Below, in pieces: positions 17,690 through 27,595 of a stretch of DNA of 56,558 nucleotides (positions are counted from its first letter, which is position 1; every line of letters starts with the position of its first letter). The notes beneath the pieces are model-generated. The model worked only from the letters and a program-made list of their open reading frames with translations. It searched no databases and had not been told where the DNA came from. Source of the DNA: Alteromonadaceae bacterium (lineage in GTDB: Bacteria > Pseudomonadota > Gammaproteobacteria > Pseudomonadales > Cellvibrionaceae); NCBI GenBank assembly GCA_002746115.1, contig NVXL01000016.1:1-56558 (forward strand), written 5' to 3'. Made by a program: the position numbers and the translations under genes.

Positions 17690-20656
17690 ATGTCCGATTT
17701 GAACACCAATACAACAGCGAGCGAGGCACACCCAAGCTTCAAACTACTACGCCGCCAGCATGTCGATTCACTCAACATCGATATCGAAGAATATCAACAT
17801 ACGGCTACCGGATCTCAACACATCCATTTAAGCCCCGCGAGCGACAGTGGCGATACCGAAAATGTATTCCTCGTTGCCCTACGCACCGTCCCGCATGACT
17901 CTAGGGGCGTGGCGCACATATTGGAACATACCGCTTTGTGCGGCAGTAAAAAGTACCCCGTGCGCGATCCGTTCTTTATGATGACCCGGCGCTCATTGAA
18001 TACATTTATGAACGCGTTCACCAGCTCCGATTGGACGGCTTACCCCTTTGCCAGCATGAACCGCAAAGATTTTAGTAACCTAACCGACGTCTACCTCGAC
18101 GCCGTGTTTTTCTCCCGCCTAGACGAATTAGATTTTGCCCAAGAAGGCCACCGATTAGAATTTAAAGAGCACGACAACAGCGACTCCGCGCTGGAATACA
18201 AAGGCGTTGTTTACAATGAAATGAAAGGCGCCATGAGTTCAGTGCCTGCACAGTTGTGGCAGAGCTTATGCAAATACCTATACCCCACCACCACCTACCA
18301 CCACAATAGCGGCGGCGACCCCGAGAGCATCCCTGACCTTACCTACGAGCAACTGCTCAGTTTTTATCGCACCCACTACCACCCAAGCAACGCTATATTT
18401 ATGACCTACGGCGATATTAGCGCCGCCGAACATCAGACAAAATTTGAAGCGCAAGCGCTAAAGCATTTTGAGCCGCTCGACCACATCATCACCGTGGAAG
18501 ATGAAAAACGCTACCACGCCCCCGTGCGCGTGCAAGAGTATTATCCGAACAATGACGGTGACAACGAGCCTAAAACACATGTCGTGCTCGCTTGGCTGCT
18601 AGGCCATAGCACTAATTTACGCGACAGCTTACGTGCTCAGTTACTCTCTAGTGTCTTGCTAGACAACAGCGCCTGCCCCTTAATGCATACGCTGGAAACC
18701 ACCGAGCTTGGCAGCGCGCCATCGCCACTTTGTGGGCTTGATGACTCGCAAAAAGAGCTGAGTTTTAGCTGTGGACTTGCGGGATGTGAAACACAAAGCG
18801 CCGACGAAGTTGAAGCCCTAATTCGGCAAACCCTAGAAAAAATCGCTGACGAAGGCATCCCCGCAAACGATCTAGAAGCCGCCGTACATCAACTTGAACT
18901 ACACCAGCGCGAAGTCGGTGGCGACAGCTACCCTTACGGTTTACAGCTAATATTAACCGCCCTGACCAACGCCACCCATCGTGGTGACCCGATAGGCTTG
19001 CTCAATATCGACGGTGAACTCGCGCAGCTGCGTGAAGACGTTAAAGACCCAGAGTTTGTCAAAACCCAAATCAAAAACCTCCTGCTTAACAACCAACATT
19101 GTGTACGCTTAACCATGGTTCCCGACAGCGAACTGGCCGCACGCACAGAACAAGCAGAACTCGCTAAACTCGCCGCTATAAAACAACAATTAAGCCCCCA
19201 ACAATCCGAGGCCATTGTTGCGCAAGCCAAAGCGCTGAAAGCACGGCAAGCACAGGAAGACGATGAGAGCATTCTGCCTAAAGTCACCCTCGCAGACGTT
19301 CCAAAAGAAAATACCCACGTCAACGGAGATGTCACATCAAGCAACAATGTTCCCCTGCATCAGTATCAAGCAGGCACCAACGGCTTGGTATATCAACAAG
19401 TCATCTACCAAATGCCTGAACTCGCAGAAGACTCACTTCCCTTCTTGCCGCTCTATAGCAGCCTTGTCTGTGAGCTAGGTGCAGGCGATGACTCCTACAT
19501 CGAAATGCAGCGTCAGCAAGCCTCCGTGTGCGGCGGCCTAGGTGCCTTCAGCAGTATTCGCGGTAGCATTGACGACTGTAACCGGACCAACAACTTCCTG
19601 ACATTTTCAGGGAAAGCGCTAAACCGCAACCAGCAAGCGCTCAGCGAATTAATGCATAAAACTATTAGTAGCGCACGCTTTGACGAACATAGCCGCCTAC
19701 AAGAGTTAATCGCACAGATCGCTAACCACCAAGAGCAAAGCGTCACTCGTAGTGGACATGCACTTGCCATGACGGCGGCGAGCGCAGGCATCTCTGCAGC
19801 CGCAAGTTTAAGCCATCGCATCTCTGGCCTTGCAGGCATTCAGTCCACAAAGGCACTCAATAACCGCCTCAACAGTGACGACGAAGGTGTCAGTGCCGTT
19901 GAAAACTTGGCTCAGCATTTCAGCGATTTACACCACACTCTTATTCGTGGTGAGAAACAGATTTTACTCATTGCTGAAAGCAATCATATTGCTACCTTCA
20001 ATCAACAGCTAGGCGCTTTGCTGCAAGCCCCATCCGATAGCCTGCAAAGTAAACTGATATTGCCGAAGCCGTCAATAAAAGTTAACGACGCGTGGCTCAG
20101 CAGTAGCCCCGTCAATTATTGCGCAAAAGCTTACGCCACAGTATCAATGGCGCATGACGACTCCGCTGCGTTAACCGTACTAGGTGATTATTTACGCAAC
20201 GGGTTTTTACATACCGCGATACGAGAACGCGGCGGTGCTTACGGCGGTGGTGCCTCACAAGATAGTAATAACGCAGCTTTCCGTTTTTACTCGTATCGCG
20301 ACCCTCGCTTAGATGAGACGCTAAACGATTTTGACCAAGCCATTGACTGGTTATCATCCTCACCGATAGTAGCGACTAAATTGGAAGAAGCCATTCTTGG
20401 TATCGTTAGCAGTATCGACAAGTCTGAATCCCCTGCTGGTCGGGCTAAACGTTGCTTCCACTCCCAACTGCATGGCCGAACCGCCGACGTGCGGCAAGAC
20501 TACCGCGAGCGAATTCTCGCAACCACAGGAGAGGATCTACAGCGTGTAGCTGCGCTATACTTACAACCCAAGCTTGCCCATGTTGCCGTGATCAGCGATC
20601 ACAGCCAAAAAGAGCACCTTGAAGCCTTAGGCATGACAATCAAGACCCTTACCTAA
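17690..20656 (+). CDS. M16C (PreP/Cym1-like) zinc metallopeptidase
   Basis: 988 residues from the ATG at 17690 (GAGG five bases upstream); a longer frame from GTG 17660 lacks a ribosome site. The inverted zinc motif HILEH (residues 76-80) and downstream zinc-ligand Glu in VVYNEMKGAMSS define an active N-terminal M16 domain. The length and the ALCGSKKYPVRDPFFMM block match the M16C presequence-protease/falcilysin group, which forms a closed chamber degrading short unfolded peptides. No signal peptide is seen, so cytoplasmic action is likely. Standard internal M16 repeats and an RGGAYGGGA motif near the C-terminus are present. Confidence 0.93.
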   Translation: MSDLNTNTTASEAHPSFKLLRRQHVDSLNIDIEEYQHTATGSQHIHLSPASDSGDTENVFLVALRTVPHDSRGVAHILEHTALCGSKKYPVRDPFFMMTRRSLNTFMNAFTSSDWTAYPFASMNRKDFSNLTDVYLDAVFFSRLDELDFAQEGHRLEFKEHDNSDSALEYKGVVYNEMKGAMSSVPAQLWQSLCKYLYPTTTYHHNSGGDPESIPDLTYEQLLSFYRTHYHPSNAIFMTYGDISAAEHQTKFEAQALKHFEPLDHIITVEDEKRYHAPVRVQEYYPNNDGDNEPKTHVVLAWLLGHSTNLRDSLRAQLLSSVLLDNSACPLMHTLETTELGSAPSPLCGLDDSQKELSFSCGLAGCETQSADEVEALIRQTLEKIADEGIPANDLEAAVHQLELHQREVGGDSYPYGLQLILTALTNATHRGDPIGLLNIDGELAQLREDVKDPEFVKTQIKNLLLNNQHCVRLTMVPDSELAARTEQAELAKLAAIKQQLSPQQSEAIVAQAKALKARQAQEDDESILPKVTLADVPKENTHVNGDVTSSNNVPLHQYQAGTNGLVYQQVIYQMPELAEDSLPFLPLYSSLVCELGAGDDSYIEMQRQQASVCGGLGAFSSIRGSIDDCNRTNNFLTFSGKALNRNQQALSELMHKTISSARFDEHSRLQELIAQIANHQEQSVTRSGHALAMTAASAGISAAASLSHRISGLAGIQSTKALNNRLNSDDEGVSAVENLAQHFSDLHHTLIRGEKQILLIAESNHIATFNQQLGALLQAPSDSLQSKLILPKPSIKVNDAWLSSSPVNYCAKAYATVSMAHDDSAALTVLGDYLRNGFLHTAIRERGGAYGGGASQDSNNAAFRFYSYRDPRLDETLNDFDQAIDWLSSSPIVATKLEEAILGIVSSIDKSESPAGRAKRCFHSQLHGRTADVRQDYRERILATTGEDLQRVAALYLQPKLAHVAVISDHSQKEHLEALGMTIKTLT

Positions 20657-20657
20657 A

Positions 20658-20713
20658 TAAAAAGGTTGACGTAAAAACTCTGGTTTAAAAATTCTGGCTT
20701 AAAAACAGGTGGT
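20658..20713. repeat. 14-base tandem repeat, four imperfect copies
   Basis: Units begin at 20658, 20672, 20686 and 20700, each TAAAAA followed by eight variable bases; copies two and three (TAAAAACTCTGGTT and TAAAAATTCTGGCT) match at 12 of 14. Fills the whole gap between the M16 protease stop and the phosphatase start, and supplies its GGTGG ribosome site. Confidence 0.85.
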
Positions 20714-20718
20714 GTAAA

Positions 20719-21444
20719 ATGATCCTGCAATTCCAAGCAAACCAAAAAGGTAAAGATTATATTTGCTCGGATATTCACGGCCATTTTTCACTGCTGGACA
20801 ACAAGCTGGCCGCAGTCGACTTTAATTCCACCGCCGACAGGTTGTTTTGCCTAGGTGATTTAATCGATCGTGGCCCCAATTCTACCCAAGCGCTAGAGTG
20901 GCTAAATCAACCCTGGCTCCATGCTATACAAGGTAACCATGAGCGCACATTAATCGAGTTTTACGAAACTCAATCTAATTCAATTTGGCAGTCATGGATG
21001 GGTTACGGCGGAACTTGGGCTCAAACCCTCAGCCGAGAAATGCTAAAACCCTATTACACCGCCTTTAGCCAATTACCCTTAGCCATAGAGATCATTCTAC
21101 CAAACCAACAACGTGTCGGCTTGATTCATGCGCAGCTGCCCGACCAATGTGACTGGGGGATTATCCGTCGCTTACTAAGCGACGCCCGAGCATCCGATAT
21201 CAATAAAAACCAAGTGCTTAGTAATATGCTTTGGGGGCGCTCACAAACCTCAATGAGCAAAGAAAATCGCTCACGCATTAAAAGTGTCAGCAATATCGAT
21301 CATGTATTTCATGGCCACACAATTGTCCCCGAATACCTCACTCTCACCAACCGAACTTTTATGGATCTCGGCTCCTACGTTTTTAATCAAATCGGATTTA
21401 TCGAGCCTTTGGGCTTCATGCAAGAGCACCTTAAAGCCACTTAA
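20719..21444 (+). CDS. PPP-family serine/threonine phosphatase (metallophosphoesterase)
   Basis: 241 residues. The ordered metal motifs SDIHGHFSLL (about 17-26), GDLIDRGPNS, GNHERTLIEF, a central histidine in GLIHAQLP and the C-terminal FHGHT are those of the lambda-phosphatase/PrpA group with a di-metal (Mn/Fe) centre. Likely a protein phosphatase or bis-nucleoside tetraphosphatase-like enzyme in the cytoplasm. Preceded by the 14-base repeats. Confidence 0.9.
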   Translation: MILQFQANQKGKDYICSDIHGHFSLLDNKLAAVDFNSTADRLFCLGDLIDRGPNSTQALEWLNQPWLHAIQGNHERTLIEFYETQSNSIWQSWMGYGGTWAQTLSREMLKPYYTAFSQLPLAIEIILPNQQRVGLIHAQLPDQCDWGIIRRLLSDARASDINKNQVLSNMLWGRSQTSMSKENRSRIKSVSNIDHVFHGHTIVPEYLTLTNRTFMDLGSYVFNQIGFIEPLGFMQEHLKAT

Positions 21445-21645
21445 AATAGCTTACTTCCTAAAGACGGCTTCTCTGTCCGCTAACCTCCTAGCGACACAAG
21501 GAAGTAACCAACTATTTTACTCAGGTTATATGGCGAGCTTAAATTTATTCGCCTAAAATCTAAATATTCACCATTTAGATGAGCGGTTACACCTATGACT
21601 TCTATACTCAGTGAAATATATACAGCTTAAAAGAGCCCAACGAGT

Positions 21646-22662
21646 ATGCCTAATAGCTCTCCCCGCCCAAACCGCACAACACACCTAATGAGATATAGCA
21701 TACTTCTGTTTTTATCATGGGTATTATCAAGTGCTGGCCATACTCAAGAAGCTTTAGGGACGCCAGATAGAGACGATATCGAATACCCCGATGACGAGCC
21801 ACCAAGTGCCGGCGAAATAGCCCTAGGTAAAATGTTATTTTTTGACACACGACTATCCACCAATAAAAAACAAAGCTGCGCCACTTGCCACAACCCCGAC
21901 CTCGGTTTTGGCGACGGCCTACGCAAAGGTATCGGGACTCAAGGCGATGACTTGGGTCGTAATACACCACACATCTACAACCTTGCATGGAACGTTGTAT
22001 TCTTTTGGGATGGCCGTGCAGCCTCGCTTGAAGAGCAAGCGCTAGGCCCCATTCAGTCAAAAGCCGAAATGGGTATGTCTTTGCCCAAAATGCTAAAACG
22101 CCTTTCTGCAGTTCCATACTATCGAAAACAATTCAAAGCGGTTTACGGCGCCGATAAAATCATCAGTGAAGATGTTGGCCGCGCCATCGCCGCATTTGAA
22201 CGTAATCTAATTTCCGATAACTCCCCTTTTGATCAATACATTGCCGGTGATAAAAGCGCCATGAGTCCGGCGGCAATTCGGGGGCTCGACTTATACCAAG
22301 GAAAGGCTCGCTGCACCCTGTGCCATGACGGTGCCAATTTTACTGACAATAGTTTTCATAACATCGGTACAGGCGACAAAGATCTAGGCCGCTCTGAAAT
22401 CGTCGGTGACACCTCATTAAATGGCGCATTTAAAACACCGGGCTTACGTAACGTCACCCTCACCGCGCCCTACATGCATGATGGCTCAATCGCATCACTA
22501 CAAGAGGTGATCGAATTTTACGACCGTGGCGGTAAACTCGCTAAAAACAAAGACAAACTAATAAAACCTCTTGGCCTTAGCCCCAACGAGATCATGGACT
22601 TGCTTGCATACCTAGGTGCATTAAGTGACCCAATTATTGTAGAGCGCCCAACGCTCCCCTAA
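21646..22662 (+). CDS. MauG/CcpA-type di-haem cytochrome c peroxidase family protein
   Basis: 338 residues. Signal peptide about 15-34 (FLSWVLSSAGHTQ). Two c-type haem sites: CATCH (78-82) and CTLCH (223-227), spaced as in bacterial cytochrome c peroxidase and MauG, plus the family motifs FFDTRLS, NTPHIYNLAWN, FFWDGRA and a late YMHDGSIASLQEVIEFY. Periplasmic; either reduces hydrogen peroxide or carries out a MauG-like oxidative modification of a partner protein. First gene of a four-gene run: cupredoxin 30 bases on, then P460-like protein and chemoreceptor. Confidence 0.9.
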   Translation: MPNSSPRPNRTTHLMRYSILLFLSWVLSSAGHTQEALGTPDRDDIEYPDDEPPSAGEIALGKMLFFDTRLSTNKKQSCATCHNPDLGFGDGLRKGIGTQGDDLGRNTPHIYNLAWNVVFFWDGRAASLEEQALGPIQSKAEMGMSLPKMLKRLSAVPYYRKQFKAVYGADKIISEDVGRAIAAFERNLISDNSPFDQYIAGDKSAMSPAAIRGLDLYQGKARCTLCHDGANFTDNSFHNIGTGDKDLGRSEIVGDTSLNGAFKTPGLRNVTLTAPYMHDGSIASLQEVIEFYDRGGKLAKNKDKLIKPLGLSPNEIMDLLAYLGALSDPIIVERPTLP

Positions 22663-22692
22663 TTAAAACACGTCGATTTAGGATGAATAAAA

Positions 22693-23340
22693 ATGATATA
22701 CAAGCAAAAATACCGACTAATCGTTACACGATTAGCTATATGGTCGCTATTAACACTGCTCTCAAGCGCCTCCCAAGCAGGCTCTGCAACACTCGACCTA
22801 ACCTTTCTAAAAAGGCCACCTAGAATCGGAATTTTTTACGCAGTCGAAAGCGAAGCTAGCGGCAAAAATGCCGAAATTGATCAGATCGCAAAAAAATTCA
22901 CATCAACCATTAACGTAGCAGACACCACAGGTGAGTTAGTATTCGACAATTCCGACAGCGTTGACCACAACATCTATGCGAATGACACCCGCAATCAAGT
23001 CCAATTTGATATCGGTTTAATGTCTCCGGGGCATAAGGTCAACATACCCCTTAACTGGAAAGAAGACACCCTTGTACGCATTGGTTGTAAAATTCACCCT
23101 AAAATGCGCACCTATGTAGCCAACATAAACTCCGCTAGTTATAGCATCCTTAATTTTAAAGACAAAAATCCGAAACATACATTTACTCTCGACAATATCG
23201 GGAGCCACGTAAAAGAGCTAGCCGTATTATTCCCAGGTTACGACCTCATAAAAGTCACAATTAATAGCGGCCAATCCAGCACCGTAACTGTTACCAAGAA
23301 AGGTAAGGAGAAAGCTAGTGCTACCATTAGTAGACAGTAA
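22693..23340 (+). CDS. Cupredoxin-like periplasmic copper protein
   Basis: 215 residues. Signal peptide about 8-30 ending SSASQAG. The middle has a plastocyanin-like copper site: His in VDHNIYANDT and the C/H/M cluster IGCKIHPKMRTYVA (Cys, His and Met of a type 1 copper site). After the fold, a second beta-rich segment (about 150-215) could be an extra domain. Similar proteins are annotated beside MauG-like peroxidases as methylamine-utilisation proteins. Probable electron carrier for the flanking haem proteins. Its end overlaps the P460 start by 23 bases. Confidence 0.8.
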   Translation: MIYKQKYRLIVTRLAIWSLLTLLSSASQAGSATLDLTFLKRPPRIGIFYAVESEASGKNAEIDQIAKKFTSTINVADTTGELVFDNSDSVDHNIYANDTRNQVQFDIGLMSPGHKVNIPLNWKEDTLVRIGCKIHPKMRTYVANINSASYSILNFKDKNPKHTFTLDNIGSHVKELAVLFPGYDLIKVTINSGQSSTVTVTKKGKEKASATISRQ

Positions 23341-23968
23341 ATCATTCCCAAAATTATCCGCCCTTGCCTTTTTAGTACTCACAGGATTTGGCACTTCGAC
23401 AGATTCAAATGCAGGTGAGAGCCCTCATAAAACCAACGTAACTAACCCCTTTGAATATCAGCCTTTCACGCTCTCCAAAGACGTGAGTGAAGTCAGCGTA
23501 AACTACCGTACTCGCTGGTCACGGCTAACCGGGTTTGAACTGTCAGGCCTACATTGGAACCAATTTGTCGTCATTTATACTTCAAGCGGTTTAAAAACCT
23601 ATAAAAGAAATTTTTACGAACATTTAAAACAAATCGAAGCGGATGACGAGGACGAAGAATACGACCCAGAGTATAAAACCTATCCTGTTGGCTCAGTCAT
23701 GCTGAAAGAGAATTACCTCACGAACGAGGGTCGCCCGGGAAAACCTACGACCTTAACCCTTATGATAAAACGTAAACCCGGTTTCTACCCTCAAGGCGGC
23801 GACTGGGAATATATTGAAACAGACATCAACGGGAAAATCATCATTAAAGGTAATGGCGGTGACACGGCTGTTAAGAAACGCTGCGCGAGCTGCCACATCA
23901 ACATTGCCGATCGAGACTATATATTTTCAACGTTTTTAACTGAACCTGCACTACACGCTCATAAATAG
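23318..23968 (+). CDS. Cytochrome P460-family c-type haem protein
   Basis: 216 residues from GTG 23318 (AAGGAG seven bases upstream, within the previous gene). Secretion signal about 10-32. The fold motif TYPVGSVMLKENY (121-133), the PGFYPQGGDWEY segment and a C-terminal CASCH haem site (189-193) match cytochrome P460 and cytochrome c'-beta. Family knowledge: these bind NO or oxidise hydroxylamine; the P460 Lys-haem crosslink cannot be confirmed by eye. An acidic run (EADDEDEEYDPEY) at 107-119 is an unusual insertion. Translationally coupled to the cupredoxin; the chemoreceptor starts 3 bases after it. Confidence 0.85.
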   Translation: MLPLVDSKSFPKLSALAFLVLTGFGTSTDSNAGESPHKTNVTNPFEYQPFTLSKDVSEVSVNYRTRWSRLTGFELSGLHWNQFVVIYTSSGLKTYKRNFYEHLKQIEADDEDEEYDPEYKTYPVGSVMLKENYLTNEGRPGKPTTLTLMIKRKPGFYPQGGDWEYIETDINGKIIIKGNGGDTAVKKRCASCHINIADRDYIFSTFLTEPALHAHK

Positions 23969-23971
23969 ATT

Positions 23972-25969
23972 ATGAAATTTATTTCCACCCATCTGGGGAT
24001 TCGAACAAAAATCATTCTAGGGAACAGCTTACTACTCGTATTCATCATAGTGATTGTAGGATTTACCTATACTTTTTTAAATACCATCCAGCGTGAAGTC
24101 CACCAAGTCATGAATGTTAATCAACCTAAGGTGATTGGCAGTATGGCTATGGCTGGAGCCGTGAATAAAAGTTTGAGCGCGCTTGCATTTTATACCCTGG
24201 CACACCGTCAAAACGACAAAAAATCTTTCCAGGAAAGCCAGCGACAAGTTCAAGAAAATTTAAGGCTGCTAGAATCTCTAGGGGGCTCCGATCAATACAC
24301 AATCGACGGCATTGCACGGCTGATAAATCAATTTAACTCCCACCAGTTACGCATCAGCCAGACAACCAGTAATTGGCTAGATAACTACCCCGCCATCGCT
24401 CACGCCACGACAAAGTTACTCCCAGTTAGTTACAACGTGACAACTAAAATCACCGACATTTTACTACTCAACGACGACACACCCGCAACCGCAATCACCA
24501 TTTTTCAGAATTTCCGTTATAACTGGGCGATGAGTATCAGTTACCTGAATATTTACCTCGCCACTCGTGATACAAAATCATTAGATCAAGTACTTCTTTA
24601 TCAAACGGGCGCCAAACAAGCCTTACAAGAAATACATGATGCCCCCTCAGCTTTAGATGATGAGCAACTCGAATTATTAGAAGAAGTCGAAGACGATATA
24701 GCTCAGCACGATGAACTACAAAAAAAAACCCTAAAACTGCATGCCGCCGACAGCTGGCGCTCTGACGCCTACATTTATCAAACCGATTTGGCACCCGTCG
24801 CTGAAGCGATACAAACCGAAATAGACGCGTTAATTGTCAATAAACAGAATGAAAACACCGAAATGCAGCTCAGCTTAACCCGTGCTTTAGATCGTGCTTT
24901 TTACCTGACGGCAATAATCTCTGGAATGTCCATTCTTACTGCCGTAATCATCGCCTTTTATTTTAACTATTCGATCGTGCGCCCTATTCTACAACTCAAT
25001 AAAGCCATCGGTAACGTCGCTGAAGGCGATGCCGACTTAACCGCACGCGTTAACATTCACACCAAGGATGAGATAGGTAAAACAGCGAGTTATTTTAATA
25101 TTTTTATTGAGAAAGTTTACTCACTTGTAACACGTCTAGTCTCCTCTGTTAACCAGCTCAACACGCTAATCACCTCCGTTAGTATAGAGTTACAAACGCT
25201 CAGTACAGACAGTACCGAGACACAAAAAAAGGCGAACGAAGCCGCCCTCGCAAGCCTCGATATTGCTGCTGATACCGAGCAGGTATTTCAACGAGCACTT
25301 ACAACCGCCGAGACCTTAATTGCCTCCAAAGAGAAAACTAACAAAGGCTTACAGGTCATCGAAGATTTAATCTCGCAGACCAACAAAGTCTTCCAGTTAA
25401 TGGATGAATTAACACAGGGAATTAACGAGATTGACAACCAAAGCCGTCAGATGATATCTATGGTGGCCAGTATCAGCAGCATTGCAGACCAAACCAACTT
25501 ACTTGCATTAAACGCCGCCGTAGAAGCTGCACGAGCTGGCGATAGCGGTCGAGGCTTTGCCGTCGTGGCCGATGAAATTCGCCAATTATCCTTCAAAACC
25601 CAAAGCACTACGGAAGTCATCTCCCGGCAGCTCGACAAAAATTTCAAACTCAATCAGCAATATATTATTAAAATGGGCGAAGCTAATAGCAGCACCTCGG
25701 TGATGGTTAACAGCGCTAAAAAATCTGAAGAGTTACTTCACTTACTCATCAACTGTTTTAACTCAGTACAAGAGCTCTCCTCCGACATCGTTGAATCCAG
25801 CACCCAACAAAGCGCATCAACACAAATAATTATCCAGCTGACAGAAGAGGTTCAAGTGTTGATGGAAAATACCAGTAAACGTGTGGTAGATGTACAAACG
25901 GCAATGGAATTAATCAAATGCCTCAGTGCCGCATTAGATCAACAAACCAGTAAGTATCAGATTGGCTAG
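23972..25969 (+). CDS. Methyl-accepting chemotaxis protein
   Basis: 665 residues. Membrane segment 1 about 16-38, a long mostly helical periplasmic sensor (about 40-305), membrane segment 2 about 308-330, HAMP domain ([18 protein letters not shown] onward), then the cytoplasmic signalling domain with the conserved hairpin tip [18 protein letters not shown] and [15 protein letters not shown]. No cache or PAS domain is evident; the sensor looks like a helical bundle of unknown ligand. It starts directly after the P460 gene and is the last of that operon, so it may report on the redox activity of the upstream proteins (inference). Confidence 0.95.
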   Translation: MKFISTHLGIRTKIILGNSLLLVFIIVIVGFTYTFLNTIQREVHQVMNVNQPKVIGSMAMAGAVNKSLSALAFYTLAHRQNDKKSFQESQRQVQENLRLLESLGGSDQYTIDGIARLINQFNSHQLRISQTTSNWLDNYPAIAHATTKLLPVSYNVTTKITDILLLNDDTPATAITIFQNFRYNWAMSISYLNIYLATRDTKSLDQVLLYQTGAKQALQEIHDAPSALDDEQLELLEEVEDDIAQHDELQKKTLKLHAADSWRSDAYIYQTDLAPVAEAIQTEIDALIVNKQNENTEMQLSLTRALDRAFYLTAIISGMSILTAVIIAFYFNYSIVRPILQLNKAIGNVAEGDADLTARVNIHTKDEIGKTASYFNIFIEKVYSLVTRLVSSVNQLNTLITSVSIELQTLSTDSTETQKKANEAALASLDIAADTEQVFQRALTTAETLIASKEKTNKGLQVIEDLISQTNKVFQLMDELTQGINEIDNQSRQMISMVASISSIADQTNLLALNAAVEAARAGDSGRGFAVVADEIRQLSFKTQSTTEVISRQLDKNFKLNQQYIIKMGEANSSTSVMVNSAKKSEELLHLLINCFNSVQELSSDIVESSTQQSASTQIIIQLTEEVQVLMENTSKRVVDVQTAMELIKCLSAALDQQTSKYQIG

Positions 25970-25998
25970 GGTCGCATGCGACATCAGCCAACCCAATG

Positions 25999-26036
25999 CT
26001 AGCTTTTAACAAGCCAGCTCTAACTTTTAAACAAGC
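25999..26036. repeat. Imperfect 21-base direct repeat, two copies
   Basis: CTAGCTTTTAACAAGC at 25999-26014 and CTAACTTTTAAACAAGC at 26020-26036. Fills the gap between the convergent chemoreceptor and VPLPA-CTERM-like genes. A perfect 12-base palindrome (25971-25982) also lies just after the chemoreceptor stop. Confidence 0.65.
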
Positions 26037-26037
26037 A

Positions 26038-26622
26038 CTATCCCCGCTTAGCAAGCTTTCTTCTAACAAAACCCATACCAGCCAAGCCGAAACCCAAAAA
26101 GGCAATAGATGGCGATAACGGCACTGGCGCAACAGAAGCTGTCACAACAAGATCATCCAAATACAACACACCCGTATTAGGGCTAAACGCCGCCCAAGCC
26201 AAGCCCGTTAAATTCACATCCGCGGTACCAAACCAACCCGCATCATCAAACGAGAAAGAGCCTAAATTAGTTACCACATCAACAGAAGTGGCGCCATGGA
26301 GAAGGTTAAAATTGAATGAGCTCAAATCAAACAATCCCCCAGCATACGTTAGCGTAGCGTACAGGTCTTTATCTTCATTCCAGTAACCGTCATCATGAAA
26401 AGTCTGGTTTTCACCTGCACTAAAATCAAAACTATTACCTTGGCCAACCTCAATACGATAATCGCCTTCAGTATAGATATTTTGATTGAAAGACTGATCC
26501 GGGTTATAAGGGTTAGTGCTTGAATACTCCCCTTCACCTCGGTCAAACGATATCGTGACGGCTTGTGCCGTACTCACTCCAAACATCCCCAAGCATGATG
26601 CCAACAATAGGTACTTTTTCAT
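26038..26622 (-). CDS. Secreted VPLPA/PEP-CTERM-like surface protein
   Basis: 194 residues, GGAG five bases before the ATG. Signal peptide 1-21 (ends VSTAQAV). The mature part is acidic, beta-rich and aromatic, with no cysteines. The C-terminus has VPLSPSIAF (167-175), a glycine-rich hydrophobic segment and a basic tail RRKLAKRG. This is the tripartite layout of PEP-CTERM sorting signals, here closest to the VPLPA variant. Such proteins are normally processed by an exosortase and linked to exopolysaccharide; no exosortase is in the window. No function can be given for the mature domain. Confidence 0.75.
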   Translation of the reverse strand: MKKYLLLASCLGMFGVSTAQAVTISFDRGEGEYSSTNPYNPDQSFNQNIYTEGDYRIEVGQGNSFDFSAGENQTFHDDGYWNEDKDLYATLTYAGGLFDLSSFNFNLLHGATSVDVVTNLGSFSFDDAGWFGTADVNLTGLAWAAFSPNTGVLYLDDLVVTASVAPVPLSPSIAFLGFGLAGMGFVRRKLAKRG

Positions 26623-26824
26623 TTCTTCTCCTTGCCTTTGTGTGGTTGTTTATATGCATTTTAGTTATAACATCCAAGCACAGGCAAACTTCATACCGAG
26701 CAGCTAACATACTGTTTTTATTAACAATCAACGAGTGAGTACACTCAGGATGTAAAGAAAATCGACAGCGAATTTGAGCGAAAGTCGTGCCAGGCTTATT
26801 CTTAATGAGTATAAAAAATGAAAC

Positions 26825-27595
26825 TCAGAAACCTCGTTTACGCCCATAAAGCCGTAAATGCAGACGATCAGAAAAACGATAGCCTGCTTGCAAACTCATA
26901 TTCGCCACCACCGCTTGATTTGCCTCCAGCTCTTCCAACGTTGAGGCTTTAGGCAGCAAAAAGACTTTATCTTGCTGAATATTGAAGCGCTCAACCAAGG
27001 CCTTAATCTCAACTAAATCGCTCTCATCTCCCACCACAAATTTAAAGAACGCTTTAGGCGAATTCGCAAACCAAGTCATCGCCTCAGCTTTGATACGCTG
27101 CCGCTCATCAACCTTCGCATTACTTAACTTAGGCGACACCACATAACAACTCACATAGCGATCAAAACTGGCTGCCGGTAGCACCGTGCCATTAGTCTCA
27201 AGGTCAACATACCAAGGCGCATCAGTCTCGCCTCTAAGCTGCTCCAAAACCGGCACAATACGTTTTTGTTGGAGCATCGGCTCGCCGCCCGTAAGCACTA
27301 AGTTTTGGCAAGGAAAACTGCGAATCTCAGCCGCCAGCTGCGCCACATCTAAAGTCACCTGCTCCAGCGCTTTATCATAACGCTTGTGATTTTCATGCTC
27401 ATGACCGCGTTCCTGCCAGTTCCAAGTATAAGGCGTATCACACCAATGGCAGGTCAAATTACACTCAGAGAAGCGAACAAATACGCTGGGTCGACCTAAG
27501 TGTGGCCCCTCGCCCTGTAAGGAGTGGAATATCTCGGGGCGCTGTGCGGCTGTGACTGCAAGAAGCAGCGGGAGGACGGACGGTTTTGTTGTCAT
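26825..27595 (-). CDS. queE: 7-carboxy-7-deazaguanine synthase-like radical SAM enzyme
   Basis: 256 residues. Motif EIFHSLQGEGPHLGRPSVFVR (residues 21 onward, part quoted) and the cluster C45-x3-C49-x2-C52 (CNLTCHWC) define the QueE branch of radical SAM enzymes, followed by LVLTGGEPMLQQ. QueE makes the deazaguanine core for queuosine and related tRNA or DNA modifications. About 18 residues precede the usual N-terminus, and the ribosome site is weak, so the start is uncertain. No other que gene is adjacent and I see no preQ1 riboswitch upstream. Confidence 0.88.
   Translation of the reverse strand: MTTKPSVLPLLLAVTAAQRPEIFHSLQGEGPHLGRPSVFVRFSECNLTCHWCDTPYTWNWQERGHEHENHKRYDKALEQVTLDVAQLAAEIRSFPCQNLVLTGGEPMLQQKRIVPVLEQLRGETDAPWYVDLETNGTVLPAASFDRYVSCYVVSPKLSNAKVDERQRIKAEAMTWFANSPKAFFKFVVGDESDLVEIKALVERFNIQQDKVFLLPKASTLEELEANQAVVANMSLQAGYRFSDRLHLRLYGRKRGF

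Noticed and set aside
25971-25982. Perfect 12-base palindrome after the chemoreceptor stop
   Set aside because: No loop for a terminator and no partner site; likely chance.
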